64,000 nt of DNA. Origin: Clitopilus passeckerianus. Taxonomy: Eukaryota; Basidiomycota; Agaricomycetes; Agaricales; Entolomataceae. Each line of letters starts with the position of its first letter. Positions within the stretch are counted from its first letter, which is position 1. The position numbers and the translations under genes are program-made. The notes under the pieces were generated by a model that was given only the letters and a program-made list of their open reading frames with translations, was not told where the DNA came from and searched no databases. Positions 48,200 to 59,634 of this stretch are shown piece after piece. The stretch spans positions 372,001 to 436,000 of the forward strand of contig CALYLX010000082.1 of the NCBI GenBank assembly GCA_944990035.1. Reading direction: 5' to 3'.

Positions 48200-49601
48200 A
48201 CCGAGAGCACACCTAGACGCCAGCCTCGGTATTCAAGCACACCGACCGCATGGCGTTTACGACGCCGGCGCCACTTCATTCCGCACTACAGTTCAAGCTT
48301 CCCACTCTGCAATTGCCCGTAAAACGTGTGGTCACCCGGTTTACTGGACGACCCGTTCTCGATCGTATGCTACCCGCTGCATTCCTTCATAATTCACTTA
48401 GCCGATATCGGCCCTATTGTCGTCATCATCAATGCGTCGTTTTCTGATGAAGATGAATCCCGTATACAACCTCCTTGGGCTTCTCATTCCCAGATGCCTT
48501 TCGTGGTTTAGGTTGCCCTTCCACCGCAACCACTTACTCCCGCATATAATAGTGGCCCAAGCCGAGACTTCAAGGCGGAGTCGTTCTCGGGTCCCGCCCT
48601 TTCGCCACCATTGCTCTCCCTGGCCTTCTCTGCCCTCGGTTGATTCATTTAACCATTGCTCCCCTCCATGCTGCCGTTATCGATATTCACCTGCTGTGCC
48701 TTGACGCAGACATCCTCCCAAACGCCCCAAATTACCACAGGTTTACTTGTTGTCTCTCTTCAGTCCTTGCATTAGTTGATACGACTCATCGGCCTGTGGC
48801 TAGATTTTCTGCCTTCTTACCAGAAGGTGCTATTTCTAGACATCCGATCAGGGTCTAATGACGTTTCGAACCCTCCATTCATTTGCCGCTTTAAACTACT
48901 CCACGGTCCATTCTTGTTCAGACTTTTTTCTGCACGTCAATTTCCCCTCTTTCCCTTCATAGTTTCTGAATTGTTTGTATTGCTACCACTACTCTACCTG
49001 CTACCTACCTGCATTTGCATTTGTACATTACGGCACTTTTAACAGCTACAATGATACGAGATCTCGACTCTTAATTCATTTCTAGAACAGACCCATCACA
49101 CGAGGCTTAGATGTCAGAATGTACTAGGCGCCGAGAGAACCAGGTGAGAAGAAAGACATTCAGGGTAAGCTCATATGTCACCGGAAACTGTCAATCCAAG
49201 CCACCAATCAGAGATAAGAGGAGCATGATTGACATCTGATTCTAGATTCCTTCCTTTATTGAAGCCAAGCGCGTCAGACGACCTCTTCTTCAATTCAATT
49301 CGTCTTGATCATGGCTGGAGCCGGATTTCGTACGGACCTCAACTATGTTATTCTTGGTTTGTGAGACGGATCTAAAGCTTGATTGGCCTGGCCAGATAAA
49401 CCACCTTGCGGAGCTTGGAGTCATACGTTTCCGCGTAACTGAAGGAGCAGATTTGAAGACGTGATGGACTCAACGCAGTGCCTCTAGGAAACAGTGGGGA
49501 GGACCACGTAGACGCTCGCATAACTTCTGACTTTCGGCGCTTATGCACCTCATGTTTCGAGTCGTGGCGTTAAGGTGTCGAAGCCCTCTTCCTCCGAATC
49601 G
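48200..49601. other. Intergenic region
   Basis: 1.4 kb, pyrimidine-rich in its middle (48500-49030). Overlapping open frames on the plus strand carry no recognisable motif; part is probably the 3' untranslated region of the UBL3-like gene. Confidence 0.45.
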
Positions 49602-51603
49602 ATGACCATGGCCGCTGGTGAACAGTCCATGTTCAAAAATGCTGCGGGAGTTTCGCTCTATAATTCGAATCTTACCAATGCTCATACAATCAATAACGTC
49701 TACCATGATAAACATGGTAAGTCTTTCCCTGGTTTGGCCACCCTTCGTTACTAATGCGGACCTAACAGCGGTAATGAGAACTTTCAAGGAGAATGTCGCG
49801 TTCGGTGCATTGTATAACTCTGCCGAACGATTTGGCCCCCCAAAATGCCATCCGGAAACCAGAACGGCGGTTCTAGACAGCATTGAGAGATGGGCACGCA
49901 GCAACGACGATTCTAAGCCTGTATTATGGCTCAGAGGTCCAGCAGGGGCAGGCAAGTCCGCTATTGCACAGACATTAGCGGAGCGATGGGGAAAGCTCGA
50001 GCGCATCTTACTCGCTGCAAGCTTCTTCTTCTCAAGAACAGTCGCTGGCCGAAACGAGAAGACATATCTCATCGCGACGATAGCCTGCCAACTGGCGAAA
50101 TCCTTCCCTTCCCTTCGAAGCCATATAGAGAAAGCGATTGCCGAAGATAGTGGCATCTTCCAAATGAACCTTTCCACGCAGCTCACGGAGCTCGTTGTCC
50201 GACCATTAGCTGGCATGATTGCCTCAGCCTCCGAGGAAATCAGGCCGAAAGTTATCATCATTGACGGTCTTGACGAGTGTCAGGGGGAGGACGCCCAACG
50301 AGAAATACTGGAGGCGATCTCATCACTTTTACATTCATTCCCTTCGATACCCCTCCGATTTCTTATCGCCAGTCGGCCAGAACTCCAGCTTCGGGAGAGC
50401 TTCAAACGGTCCCCACTTGACTCCCTCACGGCTTTTATTATTCTAGACGATTCTTTTAACCCAGACGCCGATATAGAGCTCTTTCTTCGCTGTAAATTTG
50501 AAGAAATGAGGGAACTAAATCCCTTCCTCGACCCCTCATGGCCATCGGATGAGCTGATCGCCAGCCTCGTGGAGAAGTCCTCTGGCCAATTCATCTATCC
50601 GTCCACAGCCATTCGATATATAGGAACCCCACGTGCAAGCCCCGAACGCAATCTTACGGCAATTTTGGACATCGAGAGCTCTGCAGAAACCTCTGAACAG
50701 CCACTTGCAGAGCTCGATGCGCTTTATGCCCATATCTTACGCACTGTATCCCCGAGCTCGCAGCAGATTGCATTTGATGTTCTCGGATTTCTGGTTTGTG
50801 ATAAAGGCAGCCTAGATCCACCCTTTCCGACTGCGCAGGCTAAGAAGAGTTCTCCTGAGTTCTTCACTCGGCTTTTCTTCCTTCAGCCGGGCGAGATATA
50901 CATGCATCTTACCGACCTTCACTCCATCATAGAGCTTCCGTCTATCGAGGACTCAAACACAGAAATCCGACTAGTGCATGCCTCTTTCGGCGAATACCTC
51001 ACCCGAACGTCTCGTGCTGGGGCTTACGCTGTGGACATCCCATCCCTCAGCCTTCGCATCTACACGAACCTCATGAAACATCTGATTATTACTCTGTCAC
51101 AGCCTAGGAGCGGATGCCGTGCATATGCGCTCGCCTGCGAGGTTGCGTTTGCATCATGGCCACGTCAATGGTACGAACGAGGGGACATACCACTATGCCC
51201 TCCTTCAAAAGTCATGAAACTCGGATTCGAGGCCGCTATGAGCAGACGGAATAATAAAAGTCGCCGTGCATATCTTCAAAGCGTCGGCTTGTCAGACATG
51301 GGTCCAGATCGTGTACATCACTTTCCTGCTCTTCTTGTTCAGAGGCTTCACGGGCATGAAAAACTCGCATGGGTGTACGAGTATTTGCAGGTATGTTGGG
51401 TTTGAGTAGAAAGAATGATTTTGGGCTGACCTGAATCGCGTTAGAAATGCAACAATAAAGAGATCGAACCATGGCTTGTCCGGCGGATTTTCGCAGGGAT
51501 GCGTCTGAAGACCCTTATCGGGTGGCATAGGTTTCTGAGTATGACACCATTTGACAAACAGCATTCTACGATGGGAGAAGAGATGCGATGGGCTAACGAT
51601 TGA
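49602..51603 (+). CDS. NACHT-domain P-loop NTPase (STAND, NLR-like)
   Basis: Three exons (49602-49716, 49769-51390, 51445-51603) encode 631 residues. The short N-terminus (SMFKNAAGVSLYNSNLTNAH) is the segment that often precedes agaricomycete NACHT domains. The Walker A motif is GPAGAGKSAIAQT (residues about 95-107) and Walker B VIIIDGLDEC (about 200-209), followed by FLIASRPELQLRESF and a winged-helix part with IEDSNTEIRLVHASFGEYL. No WD40, ankyrin or TPR repeats follow: the C-terminus is a short helical tail. Related proteins act in non-self recognition and cell death in fungi; which signal this one senses is unknown. Lack of repeats makes it a compact member. Confidence 0.88.
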
Positions 51604-51858
51604 CTGGGAAAGACTCTTGCCGCGTCTGGAGTATAGTAAATTCCGGACGTGCAAAAGTAGCCAGCGTATCATGCGTAGTCGGATCTTCGATGTTATAGGT
51701 ATTTGATTCACAATTATGCGGTGGGGGTCTAGATACAATTGAATAGGACACGTTGGCCAGAAGTAAAGTTGTGGTGATGTTTGGGGGTATCTTGCAAGCC
51801 AGAGTAATTCAAGATGATGCGAAGGTATCCGGATAAATACAAACACTTCACACTGTGG

Positions 51859-51945
51859 TGTCCCATGGCTTAGTTGGTTAAAGCGTCCGACTGTTACCTC
51901 TCTTGATCAATCGGAAGATCGAGAGTTCAAGTCTCTCTGGGACAG
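51859..51945 (+). tRNA. tRNA-Asn (anticodon GTT) with 13 nt intron
   Basis: The acceptor stem TGTCCCA pairs with TGGGACA, the D arm is GCTT/AAGC, the anticodon stem TCCGA/TCGGA and the T arm GAGAG-TTCAAGT-CTCTC. Removal of 13 bases gives the loop CTGTTAA. The gene starts with T paired to A, less common than G-C. A T-run follows at 51949-51953. Confidence 0.85.
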
Positions 51946-51953
51946 ACTTTTTC

Positions 51954-52423
51954 TTGCTTTTTCCTGCCATAATCACAGTTGCATTTCATTGGAAGAAACA
52001 GAAGAAAAATACGAATGTTTGATTATCGTGGGTAATATATGCCATTTATGTCCAGAAAGCCGGATAATTCCGGCGTAGCATTGCTGCGAAGGTCCTCGCC
52101 ATTCTGATTGCCTCCGTCAACATCGCATGAAGCTGGGATTCGTACGGAAAGGCTCCCTGTTCTCATTGAACTCGAGCCATATACATATCGACTGGAGGTG
52201 GCTCTATATGCTGAGAGACAATGTCAGCTTTGACTGTCAGCATCGATGGCCTGTGGGGGCAGCTTTTTCGTCCTTGAAAGACGTTGCCAAGCTTGGGTTC
52301 AACGGCTTTCAACGGATGTCAAGCATGCGGAAGCAACCATCTCGGACCGGGAAATCTTATCAGATGTCCACACGAAGAAACGCGCTTGCTGCGCTGTTTG
52401 TCTTTTGAACTACACCATCGACG
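51954..52423. other. Intergenic region
   Basis: No gene is recognised between the tRNA and amidase 1; small open frames only. Confidence 0.4.
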
Positions 52424-54451
52424 ATGTTCGAGCACTGGGCTCACAAGAAGGCATGGTGAGCGACCTTTCTACAGTTGTGGTGAAAACGGTGCTCAAGGAT
52501 TGTTTCTAGCGCGTTCAAACAGAATCAGCGCCAGTCATTAATTGACCAGCTGCCACCTCGTTTTCACAAGCCTATAAGCGCTACGGAAACTGCGCTTTTC
52601 AAGCAGCCTATCTCAGAGATAATCTCTGCTGTTCAAGCTGGTCAAACGAATCCAAGTGATGTGCTCACTGCTTATGCAAAGAAGGCTCTAAAAGCTCACA
52701 CGGCAACAAACTGCTTGACCGAAATTATGATTGGTGCTGCCCAAGACTGGGCTAAGAACTGTAACAAGCAAGGCCCATTAGCTGGTGTTCCCGTCAGCTT
52801 GAAAGACGTGAGAATACATTATTTTTCGTCTGTGATCTTGCTGCTCATGCCTCCTAGTCGATCAACGTCGCCGGATGGGATTCCTCCATCGGCTTCTCCT
52901 GCGAGGTGGGAAAGCCAGCTCAGAGGGATTCCGCCCTAGTCCGCCTTCTTCGTGATGCCGGAGCCATTCCATACGTCAAGACCAACGTCCCCATCACCCT
53001 TATGTCTGCGGAATCGTACAACGACGTCTTCGGGCGTACGACCAACCCTCACAAGTCTACCCATTCTCCCGGCGGTTCCACTGGCGGAGAAGGTGCAATA
53101 CTCGCCTATGGAGGATCTCGCGTTGGTTTTGGAGGGGATGTCGCTGGATCAGTCAGGATCCCCGCACACTACTCTGGTGTCTACAGCATCAGGTCGTCGC
53201 ACCGACGCTTCCCGTCCTCAGACAACCCTATCAACTCGATATTCCAAGAGGGGGTACCTGCTATTGGGGCGCCTATGGCTCGAACTCTGGAAGACCTGGA
53301 AACAGTCTGGAAGGGTGTATTTGCTATGGACCCTTGGAATTACGATCTTGACGTATGATTTCCAACTTCCCAAACTTGTTCAGGCTCTAACTGGCGGTTT
53401 TTTGTAGCTCCTGAAGATGCCTTGGAAAGACGTCGATTTGTCCTCAAAGAAACTCAGAGTTGCGGTTTTATGGGACGATGGTAAGTACTTGACAATGTTT
53501 GTTTGAGAACTCACATCTAATTTGAATCAGGTGTCGTTGAACCCTCACCAGCCTGCCATCGAGCTCTCAACGCTGTTGTGGGCGCCCTTCTGAAGAACGG
53601 ACACGAAGTTGTCGCGGTGTACGTTGTACTTTGATTCTCTTTCACTGTGGCTAATTGAGATGCAATAGAGACCTCCCTAGCCCGTATAAAGGACTGAAGC
53701 TTGCGTCCCAACTCTTATTTGCGGATGCTGGTCAGTACCCTCTCCATGGGTTGCACTTAGGATTTTAATCAAGCCTCCAACAGCGAAGGGTCTCACCAAC
53801 CCAGTCCGACGAGGCGAAACGCTGGACACAGGAGTCATCGTCGCAACCCGAATGGGCCACCTCCCCAACTGGCTTCGACGCCTCTACATCCTCTACATCC
53901 GTTACATCAAGCGGGACGAAACCTACGCCGGCGTCCTCGATGGCTGGTGGGAGAAGACCGTTCCCGAATACTTTGACCTTCTTGCCGCACGTCAAGGCTA
54001 TAAAAGCGAATGGTTCCACATGTGGCAGCGCCAGAAGCTGGATTTCCTCCTGACGGTCCCAAACCCTTTGCCCGCTATTCCGAACAACGGGATGAAGGAT
54101 GCTCTGGCCACAGTCAACTACACTATGCTGTTCAATCTGGTGGGTGTCAGGTTATCTGGCCCAACGGAGTAGCACTAACAAGCAGCTTGATAGCTCGATT
54201 ACTCGGCCGGTGTGCTTCCGGTTACCCATGTTGACGCCAAGCTCGATAAGCTCCAACACTTCAAGCCTCGGAACAGGCTCGAGCAACGTGCCTACAGGGT
54301 GTACGACTCCTTAGCTATGGAAGGTCTGCCTGTAGGAGTGCAGGTTGTCGGTGGTCGTTTGGAAGAAGAGAAGGTGCTCGCAGGAATGAAGTTGATAAAG
54401 GATTTGTTGAAGAAAGAGGGGACAGAATATCAACTTCTAAACGATGATTGA
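52424..54451 (+). CDS. Amidase-signature family hydrolase 1
   Basis: About nine exons. A 32-nt first exon (MFEHWAHKKA) joins to AFKQNQRQSLIDQLPPR. The amidase signature is intact: catalytic Lys in GVPVSLKD, the Gly/Ser loop GGSTGGEGAILAYGGSRVG and the nucleophilic Ser in GGDVAGSVRIPAHYSG. The C-terminal half has YIRYIKRDETYAGVLDGWWE, LLTVPNPLPAIPNNGMK and LPVGVQVVGGRLEEEKVLAG. Enzymes of this group hydrolyse carboxamides, including fatty acid amides, and the layout is nearest the fatty-acid-amide-hydrolase-like fungal amidases. In the loop, Thr replaces the second Ser of the usual GGSSGG; the cis-Ser proper is kept. No signal peptide is visible. A second copy follows 171 bases downstream. Confidence 0.88.
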
Positions 54452-54622
54452 TTTAACCCCCTGGATCCTGTACTTCGTAGTAGTGTTATGTTATCTGCAA
54501 GAAACGTAAATTGACGCCTTTGTATTTGCCCTCTCGGCTAATAATATTAGGATTCTCGAAGCTGGCCCGAAGTAACAACGCGTCTGCTGACATAGGCTGC
54601 CCACAACCACCATTCAGTTATA

Positions 54623-56708
54623 ATGCAGACCATGATAGGGGCAACAGCAGTCGTTCTTTCTCATGATCTTCTCATATCTAGCGCACAAGACAGCCTGGTG
54701 AGTTTAGGCCAGTTCTTTTCAGCCATAGGAGCTGAAACTTCGGCATTACAGCAATTTGAAGCAGAATGAGCGACAAACGCGGATCGACAACCTTCCACAA
54801 CGCTACCATGAACCTGTATCTATAGCAGACAAGAAGATACTTGGGCAGCCGGTTTTAGACATCGTCAAGAGTGTGCAGCGGGGTTCTTTAGACCCCCGAG
54901 ATGTCCTGACGAGCTACGGGAAGATGGCCTTGAAAGCTCATGCCCAAACCAATTGCTTGACGGAAATCATGATATCTGCTGCTGAAAAGTGGGCGGACAA
55001 CTGCAACACGAAGGGGCCACTCGCAGGGATGCCAGTTAGCCTGAAGGATGTGCGTCCTGGTGGCTTCTTTCGTCTGCGAAGTGCTGATTCTGAGTTGTTT
55101 CCAGACGGTCGTTGTGGCAGGCTGGGATTCCTGTATAGGCTACTCCGCAAGGGTTGGAAAGCCTTTCGAGAAAGATTCTGCTCTCATCCGTCTGCTTCGC
55201 GATGCCGGTGCCGTTCCATTCGTCAAGACCAACATCCCAATCACTTTAATGTCCCTCGAATCCTATAACGACGTTTTCGGGAGAACAACCAACCCTCACA
55301 ATCCAAAATACGGTGCTGGTGGCTCTTCTGGTGGCGAAGGCGCGCTATTGGCGATTGGCGGCTCCCGTATTGGGGTTGGGACAGATGTTGCTGGTTCCGT
55401 CCGTATCCCAGCTCACTTCTCTGGAATTTACACGATCAAAGCGTCTTCGGGACGGTTTGTGAGGACAGGAGGCGCGACCGGTATTCCTGGTCAAGATGGC
55501 GTTCCGGCTGTGTATTCGCCCATGGCTCGCACGTTGCCAGATTTGAGAACTTTCTGGGAGGGCGTTATGAGTATGAAACCTTGGAACTATGATCACACGG
55601 TTAGCGAGCATAGACTTCCGAGCCTTGAGAATGTACTGATTGTTGTGTCAGGTGCTTGAAATACCATGGAAGCATCTTGAACAGGTGGGGCGCCCTTCAA
55701 AGTGGGGTGTTCTTTGGGACGATGGTAGGCCAAACCTTATTTCGCCTGAGCCAAAATCTGAGTCATGTTCCAGGTATCATCACGCCTTCACCTGCTTGCA
55801 CTCGTGCCCTACAGACCGTTGTCGAAGCGCTTCAGAATGCTGGCCATGAAGTTGTAGATTTGTATGAACGAAGTATCATATCTTCTGTTAATCTTGAACT
55901 GATCACCCGGTATCAATTCAGCCATCCGCCAACTCCGTACGAAGCTCTCAAGATCAGTAGCCAACTTCTTTTTGCAGATGCGGGTATGTTGGCCGATATC
56001 TCCTCCCCAAGCCATCAAGCTGACACCGTATGTAGCAAAAACCTGCCAACAATCCATTCGTACTGGAGAAAGCCTCGATGCAGGTGTGCAAGCTGGCGTA
56101 CGAATGGGCAAATTACCCCGCTGGCTCAAAACTTTCTACGTCTGGTACCTCCGCTACATCAAACGTGACGAAATATACGCCGGTTTGGTTGAAGGATGGC
56201 ACGAAAAGACAATCACCGAATACTGGCCGCTGCTCGCCCAGCGAGAAGATTACCGGAGGCGATGGTTCGAAGCATGGCAGACCGAGGAGTTAGACTACCT
56301 CCTAACGGTCCCGAATCCTCTTCCTGCGTTCCCCCATGGAGGAATGAAGCCTGGTATTACGGCCTTGGGGTATACTGTTTTGTTCAATCTCGTATGTGCT
56401 TCTGCTCTTCTGTATGATTTGCACAGCTGATGGACGGTTGTTCCTTCTAGCTGGATGTCACTGCTGGTGTTCTTCCTGTTACAAAGGTCGATGCAATCAC
56501 GGATAGGCTTCCGGCTCGGTTCAAGCCCCGGAACGCTCCCGAGAAGAGTGCATATGGAATGTACGACCCGGTTGCTATGTCTGGGTTACCCGTTGGCGTT
56601 CAGGTGGTCGGAAAGCGATTGGAGGAAGAGAAAGTACTGGCGGGAATGGAGGTTATTGAGCGTTTGTTGCACAAGACTGGCCAAGAGTACAAGATCTTGC
56701 ACGAGTGA
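54623..56708 (+). CDS. Amidase-signature family hydrolase 2
   Basis: Tandem paralog of amidase 1 with matching intron positions. The first exon (MQTMIGATAVVLSHDLLISS) joins in phase to QNERQTRIDNLPQRYHEP when the acceptor after ATTTGAAG (about 54759) is used. Signature elements are AGMPVSLKD, GGSSGGEGALLAIGGSRIG and GTDVAGSVRIPAHFSG. Later parts are TPSPACTRALQTVVEALQNA, YLRYIKRDEIYAGLVEGWHE, LLTVPNPLPAFPHGGMK, LDVTAGVLPVTKVD and LPVGVQVVGKRLEEEKVLAG. All three catalytic residues are present. Substrates of the two copies may differ, as the segment between the signature and the PSPACxRAL block varies. An ATG nine bases later could also serve as start. Confidence 0.88.
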
Positions 56709-57599
56709 ACAGCTTGATTTCTACCATTTTTGCTGACGTCTTGACCTTTGTATACTGTATAATATGTATTTCGTTGTACCGTGATAAAGATGTGTATACT
56801 GAGTACTGATGCTCCACCTTCTATCAAGATCTCCGGGAAAGCCATATTTATGGCTGGGCTGCCACTGACTAGCCATCCTAAGCTCCATCCCCCATCACTT
56901 CCTTCTCAACGAAAGCCTGGCAGTTTCTGCGCTCAACCAAGTCCTCGTCGACCTTTCCGATTGTGGTCGAGATTTACACGGATGCCTTCCTGCTGTGACG
57001 ATGAACGTGACTGTTTGAAAGGTTGATCGATACCGGGCAACAAGGTTGGGCTCTTGCTCAAGTCTTCCACTCACCATGGCTATTTTCGGCGACCTGCACC
57101 GATGTCGTTGATTCGTGATTACGACTCTCAGAATCATGACCAACTGTCCGTTACTGCGCACTGGAAATAGATGTAATGCCGAGCAGGTCGAGGAACATTT
57201 GGTAGCTCGCCGCCGGCTGCAATGAACATACAAACACCCGCCACTGCCGTCATTTGGCAGAATAATACAGCCTAAGTACGTGTCATTTTATGATCACAAG
57301 GGCATTCATTTCGTCTGTCCCAGCCAACAATACCGACCATGTGCCCCCAAACACCGTTCTAAGTTCACCTTTGGCAGGCACTCATGACACTGAGTATCTG
57401 CCAGTTGATTCGTTCCAACACGAGGAACGGACATCCGAAGGTCATGCTGACCTCGAACCGCATCTCTCAAGGCCTCAGATGACCGACATCTATGCATTGT
57501 GACAGATCAAGACGTAGTTGTTTACCTCTATCCCACGTCTCATCCCCTGACTTCCAGGTACTAATGATGCTCGCGGGTGCAAAAACATAGAACTTACCA
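56709..57599. other. Intergenic region
   Basis: No gene is recognised; short open frames without motifs. Confidence 0.4.
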
Positions 57600-58480
57600 C
57601 GCGTTTTTGATCCTCCAACAAACGTCAAAACAGGCAAAGAGGCGTTAGCGGACTATCTAGATGCAGTGCGAGAAGGCGAAGCAGGAGCTTCACGTAAGTG
57701 CAAGCAAGGATCTACACCATCGAAAGAGCAAAAACGTGTAGACCTGTTGACTTCGAGAACGAACGTGGACCAAAAACGGCTGACCTCGGGCATGGAAGAG
57801 AAGCATGAAGACCTTATGGGCGCCGATCGGCTCTGTCTAATAGCTGTTGTTCTGACGCTGACTCTCTGCTGTCCTGGTCCGAAATTCCCCTGACGGGCCG
57901 CAATGATGAATGCACTCAGAGCAAACTCTGCTCTTCTCAGAAAACACATGCTGTTATGTTCCGAATATACTGGGCTCGAAACACATCTTACATCTTGCTT
58001 TTGATCGATCTCAGCTAATTGCGTACCAATCTCAGTAAATTGTGAATTGGTTTCGTCAGATGGCCTGACTTTGGCCACCACTTGACCCAGAGATGTTCTC
58101 ATCTCCTGCTTTCTATGCTTCCAGAGGCTTCTTGCTTTAGGGGGAACAGGCTCGAGATATCACACCACTGCAGCCGATGCTTCGCGCTCTTGGTTGAGTA
58201 CAAGTCTTGAACTCGCTTATACAGATCCTCGACAAGTACATCAGCTTTCCCCAGATTTCCCCACATCAGGTGAGCACACGGTGTAGCATTCTATACGGGC
58301 CTTACCAGCTGATCACGTCTCTATGCGGTGCCAGGATGCCTTCTTCACCTTTTCGAGACAATCAGACACCTCCCAAAGGCTGAATCAATCCAGGGTTCAT
58401 CCGCCATTCCGTCATGGCGGTGAGCAATACCACCTGTGCCCGAAAATTTCAATAATCAACTGCTTCCGTTAGAAGACACT
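57600..58480 (-). pseudogene. Possible remnant of a helical (STAND N-terminal type) gene
   Basis: On the minus strand, amphipathic helical segments can be read in different frames: EDLYKRVQDLYSTKSAKHRL (about 58170-58240) and, one frame on, QEMRTSLGQVVAKVRPSDET with QFTEIGTQLAEIDQKQD (about 57990-58105). No start codon, Walker motif or consistent splicing links them. This could be a decayed N-terminal helical domain of a STAND protein, or an unrecognised gene with several small exons. Low confidence. Confidence 0.25.
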
Positions 58481-58528
58481 TGTGCTAAACGAAGCAAACC
58501 TCCTTCTGGATGGCCACGCTCGGATATC

Positions 58529-58535
58529 TATAAAA
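58529..58535 (+). promoter_or_regulatory. TATA box of HsbA copy 2
   Basis: TATAAAA lies 64 bases upstream of the ATG of the HsbA gene, a typical distance for this window. Confidence 0.6.
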
Positions 58536-58592
58536 AAGCTTCGTAAACTGACAGAGAAGCCAACAACTCCCATCTCGTTCTACAAACTCAAC

Positions 58593-59312
58593 ATGCGCTT
58601 CACAGCTCTCTTCGTCGTTGCCTCCGCCGTCGTCTCTGGCTTTGCAACCACTGTTGCTCAGGTTAGAGCAGACATTGCAAACATCTCCACCCAAGTCACT
58701 GCACTTGACACTGCCATCAATAACTTCCCCGCCACTGGTGGAACTTTGGCTGCTGCATTGGTTTGTATCATGGCAGATTCTGAGAGAACCTCGGCTTAGC
58801 TGATTATGTTCGCTCCACAGGCTATCCACAACGCCGCTGTCTCTTTGAAGTCGACCATTGATAGCTCTACCACTGACGTCAACGTATGAGATATCCTTCG
58901 AACCACCGAAAAACGTTACTGACGCTTGTATTCCACCGTGCATCTAGAACGTCTCTCCCAAGCCAGTTTCTGACTCTGATGGCAACCTTATCCTCGGCGA
59001 CGTCAATGCATTCGTACCCACCATTCATGATGCCCTCATCGGTATTGCGGCCAAGAAGCCTGCCTTTGACGCCCTTCCAATTGGCGGTATCTCTGCTCTT
59101 GTCAAGCAAGATCTCGCCAACCTCCGTGCCAGCACCTACGCATTCGCCAACGCTTTGATCGGCGCCGCTCCTGTAAGTATCCATGGATGTTCAACCCAGA
59201 GTATTCGCTAAAATAGTGTTTCTGTTTATAGTCTTCCCTCACGGCTACTGCGACCGCTCTCCGTGACCAAATTGACGGCTACTTCGCAACTGCTCAGGCC
59301 GCCTACCCTTGA
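58593..59312 (+). CDS. HsbA-like secreted hydrophobic surface-binding protein (copy 2)
   Basis: Four exons (58593-58760, 58821-58883, 58948-59172, 59232-59312) encode 178 residues. Exon lengths are 168, 63, 225 and 81 nt against 159, 63, 222 and 81 nt in copy 1. The signal peptide is MRFTALFVVASAVVSGFA. The HsbA domain includes AIHNAAVSLKSTIDSSTTDV, FVPTIHDALIGIAAKK, ALVKQDLANLRASTYAFANA and a DGYFATAQAAYP end. The protein is secreted and, by family, may coat hydrophobic surfaces. An in-frame ATG further upstream precedes the TATA box and is not used. Codon choice (many GCC, ACC, CTC) suggests high expression. Confidence 0.9.
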
Positions 59313-59634
59313 GATGTTCTTGATGGTCGTGGGTCAATCACTCGGTCTATAGGGTTCTCGTACTCCTCCCTTACTCTTTGTCCCTTGGTTTAAATTTCTA
59401 TCTGATATTCGTTGAAAATCATTCCGTTTGAATATTGGGGCACGCCAACCAGATTAATGCATCACAAGCCCTGCCATTAGATGTTGTCAGTGCGAGCAGC
59501 TTCTCGAGGGCGTAAAATCATGATATTGCGAATGATAAGTACATGGTATACCAGCAAACATTTCTTCTCTCTATACCTGGAATACGCTGAAGAACACGAA
59601 GGCAAATAGACCCAAAAATGTAAAGTTGTTTTGG

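Noticed and set aside
48326..49042. Overlapping plus-strand frames after the UBL3-like gene
   Set aside because: Pyrimidine-rich noncoding sequence readily gives such frames; none shows motifs or good starts.
49470..50261. 263-residue minus-strand frame opposite the NACHT gene
   Set aside because: The plus strand has Walker A and B motifs in a 595-codon frame; the reverse is a shadow.
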